In this document: positions 5,038-7,060 of the stretch, one piece after another
How the letters are laid out: each line of letters starts with the position of its first letter
Numbering within the stretch: position 1 is the stretch's first letter
DNA from: an uncultured Eubacteriales bacterium
GTDB taxonomy: Bacteria; Bacillota; Clostridia; Oscillospirales; Acutalibacteraceae
Reading direction: 5' to 3'
DNA: 7,060 bases
Assembly: GCA_934501135.1 (NCBI GenBank)
Contig: CAKSUE010000039.1
Coordinates: 1-7,060, forward strand
The notes under the pieces: generated by a model
What the model was told of the DNA's origin: nothing
The model's input: only the letters and a program-made list of their open reading frames with translations
Database searches by the model: none
Translations under genes and position numbers: made by a program

Positions 5038-5595
5038 ATGAAAAACAAGGATCCCAGCCAAAAGAAAAAACCTTTTACAGTATTTAAAATGTTGGGATAT
5101 ATTTTTGGAACAACTTTTTTGGTCACGTTTTTAGTCATAAAAGGAATCTCATTTTCTAGCTATAAAAAAACCTGTGAATTACAAGATGCTGCGACAGTTG
5201 CAAAACCAATCTTAAATTTAAACTTTCCTAACGGCTATGAAACTGTAGTTGTAGTAAATGGTAATCCTACCATACAATTTACTGTATCAAACGAGGAAAA
5301 CGGTAAAATCAGCGAAACCGCGTTACAATATCAAATTAGTATCAAAAAGAATTCTGAGTTGCCACAAAATAGTATGTATTTTTGGCTAAGTGAAACAGAT
5401 AAGAATGGCAATACCCTTCCCTCGGGAGTAGGAGTAGGAGGAGCAGGATCTGATTCAGCGGTAAGTTATTCTAAAAAGCAGTTGCCAGCTGGGAAGTTCG
5501 AATGTCATTATTATAAGTTACAATATAATACTAGTGTTGAAAGTTTGGGTCGAACATTATTTAATATCAGTGTTGATGTAGAGCAAGTAATTTGA
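5038..5595 (+). CDS. Small TasA-like exported protein with atypical signal
   Basis: The product is a 185-residue exported or membrane-anchored protein. ATG 5038 is chosen because AAGGAG (5023-5028) lies 9 bases upstream; the in-frame ATG at 5029 directly abuts that site. A long basic start (KNKDPSQKKK) precedes a hydrophobic segment (about 19-36). DAATVAKP follows at 50-57, close to the SDTATVAKF of the first TasA-like protein. The rest is probably beta-rich: TIQFTVSNEENGKISETA (78-95), a Gly-rich turn (VGVGGAG, 131-137), KKQLPAG (146-152) and FNISVDVEQ at the end. It lacks the A-K-Y cleavage junction and the W-K-W/DT-LG signature. It may be a minor fibre subunit or accessory factor. It lies 69 bases after the second peptidase and 16 before the leucine-rich repeat gene. 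Family membership is likely; the role is inferred. Confidence 0.72.
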   Translation: MKNKDPSQKKKPFTVFKMLGYIFGTTFLVTFLVIKGISFSSYKKTCELQDAATVAKPILNLNFPNGYETVVVVNGNPTIQFTVSNEENGKISETALQYQISIKKNSELPQNSMYFWLSETDKNGNTLPSGVGVGGAGSDSAVSYSKKQLPAGKFECHYYKLQYNTSVESLGRTLFNISVDVEQVI

Positions 5596-5611
5596 ATGGG
5601 GGTGAATTAAA

Positions 5612-7060
5612 ATGAGCAAGATACTGCATAGCAGATATTTAAAATATGCTATTATATTATTGTTGGGTGTTGTGGCATTTGCTGTTCTTTTGGCTACTTC
5701 AAACGCTAAATATGTTTTCCAAAAGAATAAGGATATGAATATAGATGCTTCTTACTTCAAGTTTGAAAGTATAAAAGATGAAAATAATGATGTGGTTGCT
5801 TATGCTGTAACTGGTTATGTAGGGCCTGATGAAAATATAACTATTCCAAGTACTTGGCAAGGCAAACCTGTTACTCAAATTGGAAACGGATCTTGGTCAT
5901 ATTCTAAGGCAAAATATTTAACAATTCCGGAAAGTGTAACAACAATAGCCGAAAATGCATTTTCTGGATACTCTAATTTGACTAAAATTGAATTTAAAAG
6001 TAACAGCCAGCTTAATACAATAGGAAAACGAGCGTTTAGCTCCTGCGGCAGCTTGGAAAGCATTACGATACCGAAAAAGGTACAGACGATCGGCAATAAT
6101 GCGTTTGTATATAGCGGTTTAACTACAGTCGCATTTGAAGATAACAGCCAGCTTAATACAATAGGAGAAGAAGTGTTTACTAATTGCCAAAAGTTAATTA
6201 GCATCACATTTGGAAAAGACAGCCAGCTTAATACAATAGGAAAACGAGCGTTTAGCTCCTGCAGCAGCTTGGGAAGCATTACGATACCGACAAGTGTAAA
6301 GACGATCGACAATAATGCGTTTGCATCTAGCGGTTTAACTACAGTCGCATTTGAAAAAGACAGCAAGCTTGCTACAATAGGAGAAGAAGTGTTTAAAACC
6401 TGCTCCAAATTGGATAGCATTACGATACCGAAAAGTGTAAATACGATCGGCTATAATGCGTTTGCATCTAGCGGTTTAACTACAGTCGAATTTGAAAAAG
6501 ACAGCCAGCTTAATAAAATAAGTCACTATGCTTTTTCTAAATGCAAAAATTTGGCTAGCATTACGATACCGAAAAATGTACAGACGATCGCCCATAATGC
6601 GTTTGCATCTAGCGGTTTAACTACAGTCGCATTTGAAAATGACAGCCAGCTTACTACAATAGCTTCAAATGTGTTTTCTGGCTGCGAGAGTTTAACTAGC
6701 ATCAAATTTGGAGAAAAAAGCAAGATTACCCAAATATCAAATTACGCGTTTTCTGGCTGCAGTAGCTTGAAGAGCATTGTGATACCATCAAATGTAACCG
6801 ATATCGGAGAATATGCGTTTAAGCAATGTAGCGACTTGGTTAACGTCACGTTTACAAAGGAAAACAACCTTAAATATATCTACAAAGAAGCGTTTTCTGG
6901 CTGCAGTAGCTTGAAGAGCATTGTGATACCATTAAATGTAACCCGTATCGGAGATAATGCGTTTTATAACTGCAGCAATCTTAAGACTATCTATTATAGA
7001 GGGGAAAACCAAGAAGCATGGAACAACGAAAAAACTAAAATATCAGCTACTGGTAACGAT
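5612..7060 (+). CDS. BspA-type leucine-rich repeat surface protein with SipW-type signal (3' end outside window)
   Basis: The frame is open from ATG 5612 (GGGGGTG at 5598-5604) for 483 codons to the window edge. The N-terminus (MSKILHSRYLKY) and hydrophobic core (about 12-29) end in ATSNA|KYVFQ. The likely cut is after Ala32, the same position and A-K-Y junction as in the TasA-like protein. An entry segment, VTGYVGPDENITIP, leads into about 13 or 14 LRR_5 (BspA/TpLRR) repeats built on IGxxAFxxCSxLxSITIP. The last visible part, NLKTIYYRGENQEAWNN, resembles the usual end of such arrays, so the stop may be close. These proteins are cell-surface adhesins or binding proteins. The repeat DNA favours GCG, ACG, CCG and TGC codons more than the neighbouring genes do, and holds near-identical blocks. 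Family is secure; the ligand is unknown. Confidence 0.92.
   Translation, partial: MSKILHSRYLKYAIILLLGVVAFAVLLATSNAKYVFQKNKDMNIDASYFKFESIKDENNDVVAYAVTGYVGPDENITIPSTWQGKPVTQIGNGSWSYSKAKYLTIPESVTTIAENAFSGYSNLTKIEFKSNSQLNTIGKRAFSSCGSLESITIPKKVQTIGNNAFVYSGLTTVAFEDNSQLNTIGEEVFTNCQKLISITFGKDSQLNTIGKRAFSSCSSLGSITIPTSVKTIDNNAFASSGLTTVAFEKDSKLATIGEEVFKTCSKLDSITIPKSVNTIGYNAFASSGLTTVEFEKDSQLNKISHYAFSKCKNLASITIPKNVQTIAHNAFASSGLTTVAFENDSQLTTIASNVFSGCESLTSIKFGEKSKITQISNYAFSGCSSLKSIVIPSNVTDIGEYAFKQCSDLVNVTFTKENNLKYIYKEAFSGCSSLKSIVIPLNVTRIGDNAFYNCSNLKTIYYRGENQEAWNNEKTKISATGND
6002..6178 (+). repeat. 177-bp coding repeat, copy A (216-bp offset)
   Basis: This block matches 6218-6394 with 16 mismatches by hand count (about 91% identity). 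It codes for LRR_5 units of the surface protein. The 216-bp offset is 72 codons, or three repeat units, so the frame is kept. Confidence 0.85.
6218..6394 (+). repeat. 177-bp coding repeat, copy B
   Basis: This is the second copy of the block at 6002-6178. Several differences lie at Lys, Gln, Asp or Ser codons in repeat loops, while the structural codons are unchanged. Confidence 0.85.
6275..6697 (+). repeat. Three tandem 141-bp coding units
   Basis: AGCATTACGATACCG recurs at 6275, 6416 and 6557, exactly 141 bases (47 codons, two leucine-rich repeats) apart, with a further copy at 6059. GCGTTTGCATCTAGCGG recurs in step at 6317, 6458 and 6599. The first halves of the units are better conserved than the second. 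Confidence 0.85.
6746..6932 (+). repeat. Pair of near-identical blocks, 144-bp offset
   Basis: A 43-base stretch starting GCGTTTTCTGGCTGCAG at 6746 recurs exactly at 6890, 144 bases (48 codons) on. It codes for AFSGCSSLKSIVIP in both places. The two copies diverge soon after. Confidence 0.85.

Noticed and set aside
5875..6723. Minus-strand ORFs of 181 and 65 codons
   Set aside because: They are antisense shadows of the leucine-rich repeat gene. Their own internal repetition only mirrors the sense repeats.

Overview
This is an AT-rich window with Gram-positive Shine-Dalgarno sites, GTG/TTG starts and U-tract terminators. The gene families (ACT-domain aspartokinase, TcdE-type holin, SipW-type signal peptidases with TasA-like clients, BspA-type leucine-rich repeats) point to a Clostridia-type Bacillota. 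I cannot name the genus from the sequence.

Left part (1-1030): the 3' end of an aspartate kinase gene (lysC, + strand; the frame is open back to the window edge) and a phage-type holin gene on the minus strand. They converge on a short hairpin with T-runs on both sides, probably a bidirectional terminator. Inside the aspartokinase frame there is a very strong ribosome-binding site in front of a GTG codon. It could start a separate regulatory subunit, as in Bacillus subtilis aspartokinase II.

Middle (1031-1420): an intergenic stretch of about 390 bases with no recognised gene. It holds a weak candidate promoter for the holin, a perfect 14-bp inverted repeat, a good candidate promoter for the rightward operon (TTGCTA, 17 bp, TGtTAAAAT), and a leader with a possible 31-codon ORF.

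Right part (1421-7060): six co-directional genes that read as one secretion and surface-fibre operon. In order they are a SipW-type signal peptidase; a TasA/camelysin-like secreted protein with a SipW-type signal peptide; a 475-residue membrane-anchored protein (Cna-B/carboxypeptidase-regulatory-like domain, DG-rich beta region, Ser-rich linker and C-terminal TasA-like domain); a second SipW-type signal peptidase; a small TasA-like protein with a noncanonical signal; and a BspA-type leucine-rich repeat protein, cut by the window end, whose signal ends in the same A-K-Y junction as the TasA-like protein. Inverted repeats lie in the gaps between genes, including two hairpins flanking the main TasA-like gene whose loops are complementary over 9 bases.

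Inferred model: the two dedicated peptidases process the secreted proteins. The TasA-like proteins form or decorate an extracellular fibre, the 475-residue protein anchors it to the cell, and the leucine-rich repeat protein provides adhesion. The layout resembles the B. subtilis tapA-sipW-tasA matrix operon, but with two peptidases and different partners. No sortase, LPXTG motif or recognisable regulator is present in the window.
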